The translations under genes were made by a program, and so were the position numbers. From contig PCDI01000006.1 of assembly GCA_002778195.1 (NCBI GenBank), positions 625,950 through 689,949 on the forward strand: a stretch of DNA of 64,000 bases. The letters run 5' to 3'. The notes beneath the pieces are model-generated. The model had not been told where the DNA came from. It worked only from the letters and a program-made list of their open reading frames with translations, and did not search any database. This DNA is from Raffaelea ambrosiae. Its lineage: Eukaryota > Ascomycota > Sordariomycetes > Ophiostomatales > Ophiostomataceae. Below are positions 20,876 through 31,260 of the stretch, one piece after another; the first letter of the stretch is position 1, and every line of letters begins with the position of its first letter.

Positions 20876-21516
20876 GTTTGTTCTCACATCTCACTTTTTA
20901 TTTTCTTTTGTATGGTTGCTTTTTCTTATTACCTGGTTACCTGCAAGGGTGTGGATCTGCGGGTTTACCGATCTAATGTGGTGTACGAGACCTTTGGAAA
21001 GCGTATTATTTGGACTTGTTTTGGGAGGGGGGACCTTGGAACACCCCCTGTTTGGATTGCAGAAAGACATATAAGATACCCTGCGGAGCATTGAGCGCTA
21101 TTATTACTATGTATTCATTTTATTACTGGTTTCGCAAAATGGATTTGTTTTTTTCTTTCTCATTCGCCCACGACATATTGATTTTGCTCACATATCATCT
21201 TTTGACCATTGTGCTCGTCTGTCATGGGGAAGAAACAAGAAAAGAGCGCCTTGGCAATATGTTCAAGAGTGCGGAACTGCGCTCGTCCTTCCGAAGGCTA
21301 GCTTTTCCCACTGCCGTGGAATGTGTCTCACCTGCCCGTTTGTCTTGCTTTCTTCGGCGGATTTTTGTTCTCCCTTTCTTCCCCCTATCTTCCTCCTTGC
21401 CTCCCTCCCTTTCTACCTGCCCTGCGGTTTTTTGTTTTCGACAACGTGGCAAGCAGCCATTAAAAAATGCAATTTAAAGAGGAGAAGACCGGAGAAGGAA
21501 GAAGAAGAAAAATATC
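20876..21516. other. Convergent intergenic region
   Basis: This holds the 3' regions of two convergent genes. It is AT-rich, with several TTTT and AAAA runs suited to polyadenylation. No gene is seen. Confidence 0.55.
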
Positions 21517-22416
21517 CTAACGACCGTTCCCTAGACTGCAAGGGAGACACTTTGGCGCGTAGTCGGTGGCGTCGCACGGCTCCATTAGCTGGACAAAATT
21601 GGTGCTGTTGCCCCAACAAAGGCGACCCATAATAGGAAGTGAAGACTTGTTGGCGCTGGTAGTCGCGGTTCCAGTGGGATCGTTGTGCTCGGGGTCGCCG
21701 TCGCCCGCTTTCAGACACCACCACTGCCAGTCACGCACGATACACTGCGACTGGCAGCGCGTGGGCAGCCCGGCGGCTACACAGCGCACATCCGGTTTCC
21801 AGTCGGCGACACACGTAGGACTGACCTCTCCCCCTTCGTCTTCGGTCTCCGTCTCTCCACACGCTGGTACGATACCCACTGGTAGGTCCGCCGGTGCTGT
21901 GTCCCAGATAACCCACGTCGACGTGGGCAGCTTCTCGGGCGATGGGATGGACAGTGACGATGACGATTTTCCTTCCCAGTAGTGCGTCGCGCTGACGCTG
22001 ACAATACTGGTCTGTAGCATGGTGTAAGGGAACGAGGCCGGGTCCGGGGAGACGGGCCAGGGCTCGATGACGGTGACAGTTTTGGCAATGATCCAGGTGC
22101 CCGCAGCAGCGGCTGCTGCAGATGCATTGCCAGCCAGGGCAGATGGCGATGGAAGCGAGGTGACGGTTGTGGTCCAGTAGGTGGTGACGGTAGTAGGAAA
22201 GGAAGTGAGCGACGAGGGGGATGAGAAAGAGGCAGTGCTGGATGGGGTTGGCAAGGTGGGAGTCGAGGCGGGTGACGTATGGATGGATACAGACGTGAGC
22301 GGAACCGTGAACAGCGCAATGTTCACGGTTGGGCTGGCGTGAATGCTAGGCAGGGCTAGGACCGTCGGCCCATAGCAGGCCAAAACAGCCAGTATGGTTT
22401 GTGGAGGCCATCCCAT
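21517..22416 (-). CDS. Secreted cysteine-rich protein, candidate effector
   Basis: A single-exon gene of 299 residues. The ATG at 22416 opens a signal peptide (MGWPPQTILAVLACYG..VLA), and a further in-frame start upstream would bury it. The middle is Ser/Thr/Pro-rich with repeated TTTVTS-like pieces, typical of O-glycosylated fungal surface or secreted proteins. The last 100 residues hold ten cysteines, including CVADWKPDVRC, TRCQSQC, WWC, EPC and KCLPC, an even number consistent with disulfide bonds. No GPI-anchor tail is seen because the C-terminus is polar (SLGNGR). I recognise no family. It could be an effector, a cell-wall protein or a small lectin-like protein. It is transcribed in the same direction as the GH30 gene. 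Confidence 0.65.
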   Translation of the reverse strand: MGWPPQTILAVLACYGPTVLALPSIHASPTVNIALFTVPLTSVSIHTSPASTPTLPTPSSTASFSSPSSLTSFPTTVTTYWTTTVTSLPSPSALAGNASAAAAAAGTWIIAKTVTVIEPWPVSPDPASFPYTMLQTSIVSVSATHYWEGKSSSSLSIPSPEKLPTSTWVIWDTAPADLPVGIVPACGETETEDEGGEVSPTCVADWKPDVRCVAAGLPTRCQSQCIVRDWQWWCLKAGDGDPEHNDPTGTATTSANKSSLPIMGRLCWGNSTNFVQLMEPCDATDYAPKCLPCSLGNGR

Positions 22417-22837
22417 GGTGAGAAGATGCAGTCGAAAGACAAGAGACGACGTCACGATCTCGTCCACGCTCTTCTCTGGTTTCGTTCTGACCGAGATTGG
22501 CAGCCTGTTGAGGCCAATCAGAGGCGGCCCGGCTATGTATGCCGGTTCTTCTCAAAGGCGACAGGAGATGGTCTGAATGACCATCTTGGACTCGACGTAG
22601 ACTTGGTGTTTAGCCGCGAGATGTTTCTGGAGAGAAGCTCTCGTTCCACTGGCCCGGACCACAGCTCCATTGGACTTTACTGGCTGGCATTCAGCAATTC
22701 GTAGAAGCATCGTAGTTCGGGCCAGGGTGGATGCAAAGGGACGAGGCAAGGGCAAAGTAGATGATCGTCTGAATATGAAGTTATTGAAATGTAATTTCGA
22801 TTCCAACAGAGCTCTCCCTATCCATCATACGGGCCAA
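22417..22837. other. Intergenic between two secreted-protein genes
   Basis: This is the promoter of the cysteine-rich protein gene and the 3' region of the GH30 gene. No gene is seen. Confidence 0.5.
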
Positions 22838-24749
22838 CTAAACAAAAGACCTCCTCTTCGAAGTGCTCCTCTTGCTGCTGCTCTTCACTGCCGTGCTGTT
22901 CCCGCTGCTTGCTGGTGTCAACACCACGGTCACCATCGCCCGTCCCGGGACCCTGGCACTCGCTACGCCGTCCGGGCTCAAGGTCGTCCCGTCCAGCGCG
23001 TCCACATCGTGTGTGCTGTCGGTGAGCCATCCTCGGGCCTGCAAGAATGCCGCGGCAGTCCGAAACTCGTCTCCTCCTCCTCCTCCCGTCACCTTCACCT
23101 GCACGGGCGCCGCGCCGCTGCCCCCGTTGATTAGCTGCACCGCCACCGTGCCGTCCACGTTCCGAAACGCCGACACTTTGAGGGACGCCGGCAGCCCTCC
23201 GGTCCCGGTCCCGGTCCCGGTCGCGGCCACCCGCACCGCGCCCGGCCGCACAAAGCGGCTCCAGTTGGCAAACGCCCACAGCCGCTTCGAGGGGGTGACG
23301 GTCGCGCTGGACCCGGACCCGGCAATGCGCACCAGCTTCGAGTTCGTGTCGCCGCCCTGCACGCCAATCCAGTACAGATAGCCGGAGCAGTTGGACCGCA
23401 CGACGGCCTGGTAGATGTTGTTGGCCCAGGCGAGGCCGTCGCCGGCGCCGCCCCCGCCCCAGCTGGCGGTCCAGGCGCCGTTGAGGTCGGCGGCCTCGGT
23501 CTGCCAGACGCGGTGGGGCGTGTTGGTCATGGGTCCCGCGGGGCCGGAGGTGTAGGCGTGGGCGGTGATGAGGCCGAGGTAGTTGTTGACGGGCTTGAGG
23601 GCGCCGAGCATACCGACCTGGTCGGACCAGCCCTCGGCGTCGCAGCAGGCGATGGCGACGGGGTGGTCGATGGTGGTGTTCTGGGTGGCGCGCTGGAGGG
23701 TGGGACCGAGGACCCGGATAAAGTCGGCGGCCTGGGTGCCGGAGGAGCGCATGGAGGCGTAGGAGGTTCTGGGGGAGAGTGAAGTGTTAGGGGGGGTTTC
23801 GGTGTCTGGATACTGTTCCCAGGACGTACGTCAGCTCTGGCTCGTTGAGGAAGCCGAGGTGGGTGATGGAGACATTGGCCTCTTGGTAGAACTGGATGTA
23901 GCTGGGAGGGGATGTCAGTTGGGACTTGTCAAAAGGAAAAGAGAGAAGAGAAGAACAAAAGGGATACATGAAATGGGAAGAGCGAGGCCAAAGAAACCAA
24001 GCACGCAAAGAACAACAGGGACACAAGAAGTGCACGAGTAGCAAATAACGCAAGACTTGCTCCCAGCACAAACAACCACCCAACAACACCAGAACAACAG
24101 CAAACAATGCTACCTCTCGCGCATCTGCCTGGAGGAAGCCTCACCGAACAAGATAGTCCGCATACGCCTGCCGCCAGTCTCCCGAGCTGCACGTCGCCCC
24201 CGCCACGCCGCACAGGCTGCCCCCGTTGGCGTCGTTGCCGTTGGTCTTCATGTAGCCCGGTGCGCTCCAGGCGTCCGCATAGATGGTCTGCACGCCGTAC
24301 GTGTGCACCGCTTCTTGCGCCACCCACAGCTGCTTGTTGTCCGAGCCGTCCCAGCTGTAGACCAGCGGCGTGTCGGGTGTCTGGGGCGACGGCGCCTTGG
24401 GCGCGATGGACACCATGTGGTCGGCGCGCATGTCGGGCGAGGAGCCGATGCCGTTGCGGAGGATGGTGAGGCCGGCGCCCTTGGTGGGCGAGAACAAGAG
24501 GTCGAGGGCGCGGCGCTGCTGGTCCGCGGGCAGCTTGCTCATCTGGACGGCGCGCTGGAAGGCCTCGGAGGTGCCGAAGCCGTCCATGGTCTGGTACGTG
24601 GTGGCGAGGTCGACGGTGACGGTGGCGGGAGACGAACCTTGTCGGGGGGGATGCAGGGTCGACGAGGAGGACGAGGAGGAGACCCATGCCACGAGCACGA
24701 GAAGTACGAAAGGGAGAAAGCCGAGGCTGTGGCGATGTCCATGGTGCAT
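22838..24749 (-). CDS. Secreted GH30 glycoside hydrolase
   Basis: Three exons, 24749..24145, 23901..23830 and 23768..22838, give 535 residues. Junctions are CG|GTGAGG to CCCAG|C and AC|GTACGT to CCCCAG|A, and all keep frame. The signal peptide starts MHHGHRHSLGFLPF; the annotated ATG is the last before it. The barrel shows TYQTMDGFGTSEAFQRA, LRNGIGSSPD and YADAWSAPGYMKTNG. The general acid is Glu222 in FLNEPEL, which sits in the 72-nt middle exon, and the nucleophile is Glu317 in VWQTEAADL. A beta-sandwich follows the barrel, as is normal for GH30. Fungal relatives include xylanases, glucuronoxylanases and beta-1,6-glucanases or galactanases. The wording of the motifs suggests the xylanase-type subfamily 7, but the substrate is not certain. 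A Gly-Thr run (GTGTGTGG) comes from a hexanucleotide repeat near 23200. Confidence 0.88.
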
Positions 24750-27080
24750 GTTGGCGTGTGAGAGAACTGCCGTCTGTGTCAATGCAAGCCAACAATTAGT
24801 GCAAGAGTCAAAATGCAAACGACCATTCTCGGATATCGTGAGATTGCGGAAGGCGAGTTGTGCATGTGCTGGCTCTCCTTTCGTCTTTTCTCTAGACCAA
24901 GTTTCTTCTGATGGAAACATCGCATCCGTAGCTTCCATCCCGAGCCAGTTGTTGTATCGCTGCAATGTTCCCCGTCTTGTATTTTCCCGAGTGGCAGATC
25001 CGCTCGCGGCAATCTAAGGCCATAGTGCGTGCGGCCTGGGCGTCTTCTGTGTATTTTGCCGTCCAATCTGGGGAGTGTCGGGAACGGGCCAACGCACTGT
25101 TCACTCTTTGGTTTTCTGTGCTGGCAGATATCGAAAAAAAAAAACAAAGAAAAAATGTTTGAAAAGGGCCTGCCTTGTTGCACCAGATCTGAGCTGCTGC
25201 AGGTGCCCGCGGTGGCCTCGAGGACCAACAGACAAGCATGAAAGGATGTGGTTGGACAGCCTTGCCGTCGTCTTTCTTTCTCAGGATTCCAGGTGCCATT
25301 GTTCATGGGGTAGCAGCATGGGCGGCAGTGGGCCGGTGTCAATGCTGTTCACATGGTGTCATGGCCTCGAGTCTGGCTTTCGTTTTGGTATATCTTGGGC
25401 ATCACTTGTCCTGGTGCTCATCGTGTCGTCGTGGCATGGAGTGGTCGACCCGGAAACGTCGTCTCGGTGCCGACGCCGGGCGTGTCCAAAACCTGCCAAG
25501 GCCGTGCGTTCGATTCACGGCAGCAAAGGTCGCTCAATTCGCTCAATTCGTTTTTTGCCCTTTTTTTTCCCGAGACACCTCATTTCCAATTTGAGGACTG
25601 CACAAGGCTCGTGATCAAACGAAAAATGCATCACAAGGATCGGCCTGCTCTCTTCTTTCTTTTGGTCTACGTTTTGTCCCGTGTACTTGTAGCTTTGTGG
25701 TTGTTTGTGTCTGTGATCGCATTTTGGATGCATCATCGGCTTCACTTTGTGGTCGCTGCCACCACCACTTTGGGCTGCCACCACCACCACCACCAAAAAA
25801 AATAGATCCCAGCGGCAAAAATAGGACAGAATGCCCTTGTTGAAAGGAACACCTGAACCGGGGTCTCGCCAACCAGTGCCCTCTGGGATAACTTTACGAC
25901 AGGCACCCAATCGATCTGCTACCACGACCGAAGTCTACCAGCTGAGAGGCAATCGCCCGTTAGGACGGCTTTCGGAGGCAGCTTCTGAGGCAACTCGTCG
26001 AAACAAGCTGTCAGGAACAAACCACCTAGGCCATCGTGCACTGGTTGTGCGTTTTGTTTACTCTTATAAATCTACCTTCGGGTGGGAGGGGCATTCGTCT
26101 GATCTTTTGTTTGTTTCTCGCCGTTCTTGCTGGTTGTCGCTGTGCTGGGCTGGGCAGGCAGGTTTTCGAGGTGACACAAAGCCAGACTAACACGGAGACC
26201 AGCCACCTCCGAGGTCCGCCCCCATCAGCAAACGGCGGGTCACGTGTACACACGTGATTAGCCACGTGCGGGGCTGTCGGCTTCTGAAGTGGCGCAGAGT
26301 CCGGGCACCCCGGGTCCGCTCCCAGGGAAGGCGCGAGCGAGAGCGAAGGTGAGCAGAAAATTCATACCAAGTAGAGAAACTCGTTAAGAGGGACTAGTAG
26401 TCAAGGCAGGCAGGGGGGGGGCCTGGAAAAGAGGGAAGAGAGGGAAGAAATGCTGCAGTGGCAAACATAAGCAGGAAGGCGCAAGGCACCCCAATATATG
26501 GACACATGCGCGGGGCCAATTGAGCCGTCCGTGCCTAGGCTCCAGTACAAAGTATTCAACCCGTCCGCCTGCATAGCGTGTGTCTCTCGTCATTCCTTCC
26601 CTGCCTGTCGGTATTTGCCGACCAAAAAAAGCAAATCCTGCCCGGGCCCCGTTCCATAATAAGAGCTAGCTAGCACTTTGTTCTTCCATTCCCCGTTCGC
26701 CCATCAGCAGGCCCGCCTTGTCCGCATTTTCTCGTGGGCTCTTTCTTGCCCGCCTTCGACAACGGTTCTTTCTGCCAATTTTCTGACATGCCCATATTCA
26801 CACTCACCCGCATCGACCACACCCCCCTACGAGCTGCAGACACCCGCACGCCAGACAGCGCACCTCTGCAACGAGGCGCTGCTGCCTCTGCGCTCTCTCG
26901 TCCATCCTCGCGCGCGCACCCTTGTCTTCTTGCTCTGCCTATTCCTCCGCGTTTTTTTTTTCTTTCCTTCTGTTTCTTCCTGTGCTTCCGCACGTCCATG
27001 CTCTTCTTCCTGCCCAGCCAAAACAGCCTCTCTATTTCACATGTCTCTCACCCAATTTCCGCCTTCTCTGATTTGTCACA
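24750..27080. other. Intergenic, 2.3 kb
   Basis: This is a divergent promoter region between the GH30 gene (-) and the FAR1-like gene (+). No gene is seen. It contains a CCACCA microsatellite near 25780 and a cluster of three CACGTG sites listed separately. The last 130 bases before 27081 are T/C-rich leader. Confidence 0.55.
26241..26268. promoter_or_regulatory. Triple CACGTG E-box cluster
   Basis: Three perfect CACGTG palindromes lie at 26241-26246, 26251-26256 and 26263-26268, about one helical turn apart. CACGTG is bound by fungal bHLH factors of the Cbf1, SREBP or Pho4 type. The cluster lies 0.8 kb upstream of the FAR1-like gene and 1.5 kb from the GH30 start. Confidence 0.55.
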
Positions 27081-28853
27081 ATGTCCGACGAAAATCCGAT
27101 TCTGCGCAGCCTCCTCGACTCGCTGACGACAATTGACAAGCGCCTCAACCTCATCGAGGACGCCCTGCGCATCCAGCCGGCACCGCGGATAGCCATCCAC
27201 GGCCACGCTCATCCACGTCATCACAGCCAGCACGCCCATCATGCCCACCACCACTATCACGCCGGCACCCGAGATGGCGCCAGTGTCAGCCCCGGCCGCG
27301 GAGGCTCGGACTTCGGAAGTGCCCGCGTGCGCAAGCCACTGCCGACGTCTGCCCCATCATCCGTGTCCACCACCTCGTCCTCGTCGACAGTCGTTGTAGG
27401 CGCTCAGGGCACACCGGGGCAGGCAGGCGCCGCAGGTCACGCGCCAGAGTCGCCGACAGCCGCGTCAGCGTCCCAGTACACCCTCTCCTCGGAAGTCGCC
27501 AGTGCCGCGACGACGGCATCCTTTCACACAGCCTCCAGCCAGAGCACGATCCCTCAGAAGCGCCCACAGCTGATGCACTTGCAGCACATGCACGCCAAGA
27601 CGGAGGATGCGGTCGACCATGCAGCAGCAGCAGCCGGCGTGCTCCGCGATGACGGTCGTATGCCTCCGGAGGTTGCCGCACGGTCTGGCACCACCGAGCA
27701 GCCCGATCGAACCACCACATATGCAGAGAGTGCGATTCCTGCTGTCTCCAGCATCTCCGACTTATCCGGCTTCCCCGGCTTCTCCGGCTTCTCCGGCTTC
27801 TCCGGCGTCCCCGGCACCCCGAACACGCCGGCCAACAGCAGCTTGCCCAAACAGCTGCAGCCAACCGGCGTCAACCACAGTCGCCTCGAGGCCCTACCCG
27901 AGGGCTTCGTCGTCACCGGCCGTGCCACCCTGCAGGAGGAACTCGATGGCTGGACCATCCCACGAGGGTACAGCATGCGCATCAATGGCACCCGTTCCCA
28001 CGGCCGCCGCCAAAAGATTCGCATGGTGTGCTTCCGCGGCGGCCGCTCTCGCCTGCGGCCCAAAGAAGAAGAGGCCAAGCGGGATCGTGAGCGCGAGCGC
28101 CGCATGCTGTTCCCCGATCTGCCGCCGCGCCGCCGCAAGCCCACGACCGACCGCATCTCCAAGAAGTGCGAATGTCCCTTCCGCTTCGAGCTCGTCGAGA
28201 TCTCGCCCGGCGCCGACCGCTACGCCGTGCACTACACCAACGACGACCACATGCAGCACAACCACGCCGCCGCCGACCTGATGCTGGACCCGCGGGCGCG
28301 GAAGCTACCGCGGGCCCTCAAGGCCGAGGTGGATCAGTGGCTGCGGGCAGCTGGCAGCAGCGGAGCCTCTGGTGGGAACACCACGACTGCTGCTGGTGGC
28401 GCGAGTCCAACGGCAGCCGGTGGGGCCGCCGCCGCGGCTGGGAGCACGTGGACCATTGCCAAGATTCAGGCCGAGCTGCAGCGTCGCGGGTACGGGCACG
28501 TGCTTGACTTTGATCTGCGGAACCGGAAGCGGGCGCTGCTGCACAAAGAGCGGATGGCACTGTTGAAGAAGGAAAATGGGGATGGTGGTGATGGTGATGG
28601 CGCTGTCGGCGATGCCGGCGATGCCGGCGATGCCGGCGACGGTGGCAGCAGCAACGGCGACAATGCGGGCAGCGGCGACAATGCTGGCAGCGGCGACAAC
28701 GCCGGGAGTGGCGACAATGGCGGCGGTGAGGCGGCCGGCGAGGAAGATGACGAGGTCGATGGTGGCGAAGACGAGAGCAACACCGAGGCCGCCGGTGACG
28801 CCATGCAGCGAGACGGTCCAGAACCGGCAGCTGTCGTGGCTGCCAGCGGTTGA
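27081..28853 (+). CDS. FAR1-type (WRKY-GCM1 fold) zinc DNA-binding protein
   Basis: An intron-free gene of 590 residues with a CACAATG start context. The N-terminus has a short helical segment (NPILRSLLDSLTTIDKRLNLIEDAL) likely to dimerise, then a His-rich patch (HHSQHAHHAHHHYH). A long Ser/Thr/Ala linker holds FSG repeats from a 9-bp tandem near 27770-27810. The domain at about 271-405 has the FAR1/MULE DNA-binding layout: MVCFRG (C317), KKCECPF (C363/C365) and DDHMQHNH (H390/H393/H395), with basic stretches between. The C-terminal third has a possible helical segment (WTIAKIQAELQRRGYGHVLDFDLRNRKRALL) and an acidic Gly-Asp-Asn repeat tail (about 500-560). In plants and Mutator-type transposons this fold sits before a transposase; no transposase follows here. 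A domesticated regulator is likely, and the target is unknown. Confidence 0.7.
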   Translation: MSDENPILRSLLDSLTTIDKRLNLIEDALRIQPAPRIAIHGHAHPRHHSQHAHHAHHHYHAGTRDGASVSPGRGGSDFGSARVRKPLPTSAPSSVSTTSSSSTVVVGAQGTPGQAGAAGHAPESPTAASASQYTLSSEVASAATTASFHTASSQSTIPQKRPQLMHLQHMHAKTEDAVDHAAAAAGVLRDDGRMPPEVAARSGTTEQPDRTTTYAESAIPAVSSISDLSGFPGFSGFSGFSGVPGTPNTPANSSLPKQLQPTGVNHSRLEALPEGFVVTGRATLQEELDGWTIPRGYSMRINGTRSHGRRQKIRMVCFRGGRSRLRPKEEEAKRDRERERRMLFPDLPPRRRKPTTDRISKKCECPFRFELVEISPGADRYAVHYTNDDHMQHNHAAADLMLDPRARKLPRALKAEVDQWLRAAGSSGASGGNTTTAAGGASPTAAGGAAAAAGSTWTIAKIQAELQRRGYGHVLDFDLRNRKRALLHKERMALLKKENGDGGDGDGAVGDAGDAGDAGDGGSSNGDNAGSGDNAGSGDNAGSGDNGGGEAAGEEDDEVDGGEDESNTEAAGDAMQRDGPEPAAVVAASG

Positions 28854-29574
28854 GAAACAACGATGGCTCTCGACACACCGCTCGCACATATTTCGAAAAC
28901 TCTGGGTTTTTTTTCTTTTTTTTTTCTACAACGGACTCCTTCTTGTTTTGTATTCTTTTTTTTTTCTTTTTTTTGGGGGGAAGCTTTTGCGAAGAAGCAG
29001 TTCCCTGCACATATCTTGCATTATTTCGACGATGGTTACCGGGACGGGGAAGGGCGTTCTGACTTTTACTCAAAAAAATGGCGTGGCATATTCGGTTGGT
29101 TTTTTGGTTGCAATTCTGGACATATATACTTTTTTGTTTCTATTGGATCTATTGGATCTATTCGTTTTTCTAGCATATCCGACTCTTGTTGGAAGGTTCC
29201 TTGGGGGGATTTTGGGCTGGACTGGTTTCATCACGGCCGCTTTCGACTTTTTTTCATACGTTCTTGTGCATAACACGTCGCGAGACCTGAACTAGATTTA
29301 CCTTCGCATTCGAAGAAACATAGCAATCCTTGACATATTTCAACAACAAAAAAAGAGAGAGGTGCTTTGCGATGCAGCTTTTTTTTTTTTTCCTTCTATG
29401 TATTTTTGTTGTTCTTTCTTGCTTAGTTACAACTTAGGTCTATTTGACTGCGCGTTGCTTTCTCAAGTGAAAATGAATCTGGAAACTTGATAAAAAAAAA
29501 TTGACAAGAAAACCCTCCCTCCCCTGCAGAGACAAGCGCAATCATTCTTTGCATCATCGCCTCCCTACACCTTT
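28854..29574. other. Convergent 3' region
   Basis: This AT-rich stretch with many T8 to T12 runs lies between the ends of the FAR1-like and PGI genes. It fits two 3' untranslated regions. No gene is seen. Confidence 0.6.
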
Positions 29575-31260
29575 CTAAAACTTGGAGTACTTCTTAAAGG
29601 CAGCCAGCAGACCGCCCGTCGATGCGTCGTGGCCCGCACCGCTGCCGGGTTCGTCAATCTCCTTGAGAATCTTCTTGGCCAGCACCTTGCCCAGCTCCAC
29701 ACCCCACTGGTCAAACGAGTTGATGTCCCAGACGGCGCCCTCGACAAAGGTGACGTGCTCGTAGTAGGCAATCAGCGCGCCCAGCTCGGCGGGACCAATG
29801 TGGCCGCCGACCAGGATGCTGGTGGTCGGGCGGTTGCCCAAAAACACCTTGTGCGGCACCAGCTCCTCGGACACATTGCCCTCGGCACGCACCTGGTCGG
29901 CCGTCTTGCCGACCATGAGCGCCTCGGCCTGGGCCAGGTAGTTGGACGCCAGCATCTTTTGGTGCACATTGTCCGAGATGGGGTTGTGCGACTGCGCGGC
30001 CAGGATGAAGTCGGTCGGGATCAGCTTGGTGCCCTGGTGCACCAGCTGGAAGAAGGAGTGCTGCGCGTTCGTGCAGGGCTCGCCAAACAGGATCGCGCCC
30101 GTCGTGTACTGCGCCGACGAGCCGTCCGACGTGACCGTCTTGCCGTTGGACTCCATGGACAGCTGCTGCAGGTATGCCGGGAAGCGGTGCAGGTACTGGT
30201 CAAACGGCGCCACCAGGTGCGTCTGGGCATTGAAAAAGTCCGAGTACCAGACGCTCAGCAGGCCGGCCAGCACGGGGATGTTCTTGTCGAGCGGCGCGGT
30301 GCGGAAGTGCTTGTCCATCGCGTGGGCGCCAGCCAGGAACTTGTGGAAGTTGTCGTAGCCGACATACAGGCTGACCGACAGGCCAATGGCGCTCCACACG
30401 GAATACCGGCCGCCGACCCATGACTCGAAGCCAAACATGTTCTTCTTGTCGATGCCAAACTTGGTGACCTCGACCTCGTTGGTGGACAGGGCCACAAAGT
30501 GCTTGGCAATCTCGCCCTTGCCGCCCGTCTTCTCGAGGAACCACGACTTGGCCGTGTTGGCGTTGGTGCAGGTCTCGGCGGTCGTGAACGTCTTGGAGGC
30601 AATGAGGAACAGCGTGGTCTCCGGGTCGGACGCGGCCAGCGCCTCGGCCATGTGGGTGCCGTCAATGTTGGAGACAAAGTGCAGGGTCATGCCGGGGGCG
30701 CCGTAGTGCTTGAGGGCCTCGGTGACCATGACGGGGCCCAGATCGGAGCCGCCAATGCCGACGTTGACAATGTTGGTCAGCTTCTTGCCCGAGAAGCCCT
30801 TCCAGCTGCCGCTGCGCACCTCCTCGCTGAACTCCTGCATGTGCTTCAGCACATCGGCCACGCCGCCGGGCGTGTTGACCACGTCCACGCCGTCGACCGT
30901 CATCGTCCACGGGTCCGGGCCGACATTGCGCAGCGCCGTGTGGTAGACAGCGCGGTTCTCCGTGAAGTTGATCTTCTCGCCCTTGAACATGCGCTCGCGC
31001 TTCTCCTCGACCTTGGCCTCGGACGCGAGCTTGAGCAGCAGCGCGACGGTCTCCTCGGTCAAGAAGTTCTTGCTGTAGTCAAAAAGAATATCGGTCTCGC
31101 CGCTGCTGCCAATGCTGGACGGCAGGGTGAAGGTCTTGGTGAACTTGTCGAAGCGTTGGGGGTCCTTGGCAAAGGCCTCCTTGAGGACAAAGGCCTTGCC
31201 GACGGTGTCGCGGTGGTTCTGGAGCTCGGCCCAGGCGGGGAGGGTGCTTGGTTGCGGCAT
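29575..31260 (-). CDS. pgi1: Glucose-6-phosphate isomerase
   Basis: A complete, uninterrupted gene of 561 residues for the cytosolic enzyme that interconverts glucose 6-phosphate and fructose 6-phosphate in glycolysis and gluconeogenesis. The start MPQPSTLPAWAEL lies in a CACAATG context. Family signatures are intact: VNVGIGGSDLGPVM binds the sugar phosphate, FIASKTFTT-type LIASKTFTTAET binds phosphate, ESWVGGRYSVWSAIG is the first PROSITE-type signature, and DINSFDQWGVELGK is the second near the C-terminus. GGHIGPAELGALIAYYEH carries conserved active-site residues. Length matches other fungal PGIs. Codons end almost entirely in C or G, as in highly expressed fungal genes. The 1 kb upstream has possible splice signals (for example GTACGT near 31653 on this strand), so the leader may contain an intron. 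Confidence 0.97.
   Translation of the reverse strand: MPQPSTLPAWAELQNHRDTVGKAFVLKEAFAKDPQRFDKFTKTFTLPSSIGSSGETDILFDYSKNFLTEETVALLLKLASEAKVEEKRERMFKGEKINFTENRAVYHTALRNVGPDPWTMTVDGVDVVNTPGGVADVLKHMQEFSEEVRSGSWKGFSGKKLTNIVNVGIGGSDLGPVMVTEALKHYGAPGMTLHFVSNIDGTHMAEALAASDPETTLFLIASKTFTTAETCTNANTAKSWFLEKTGGKGEIAKHFVALSTNEVEVTKFGIDKKNMFGFESWVGGRYSVWSAIGLSVSLYVGYDNFHKFLAGAHAMDKHFRTAPLDKNIPVLAGLLSVWYSDFFNAQTHLVAPFDQYLHRFPAYLQQLSMESNGKTVTSDGSSAQYTTGAILFGEPCTNAQHSFFQLVHQGTKLIPTDFILAAQSHNPISDNVHQKMLASNYLAQAEALMVGKTADQVRAEGNVSEELVPHKVFLGNRPTTSILVGGHIGPAELGALIAYYEHVTFVEGAVWDINSFDQWGVELGKVLAKKILKEIDEPGSGAGHDASTGGLLAAFKKYSKF

Noticed and set aside
25490..25530. A GTTCGATTC box-B-like sequence suggesting a tRNA
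   Set aside because: There is no D arm, no anticodon arm and no acceptor pairing around it.
25780..25800. CCACCA and other short-period repeats as a possible CRISPR-like array
   Set aside because: Units are 3 to 14 bases with no spacers; CRISPR arrays are not expected in a fungal nucleus.
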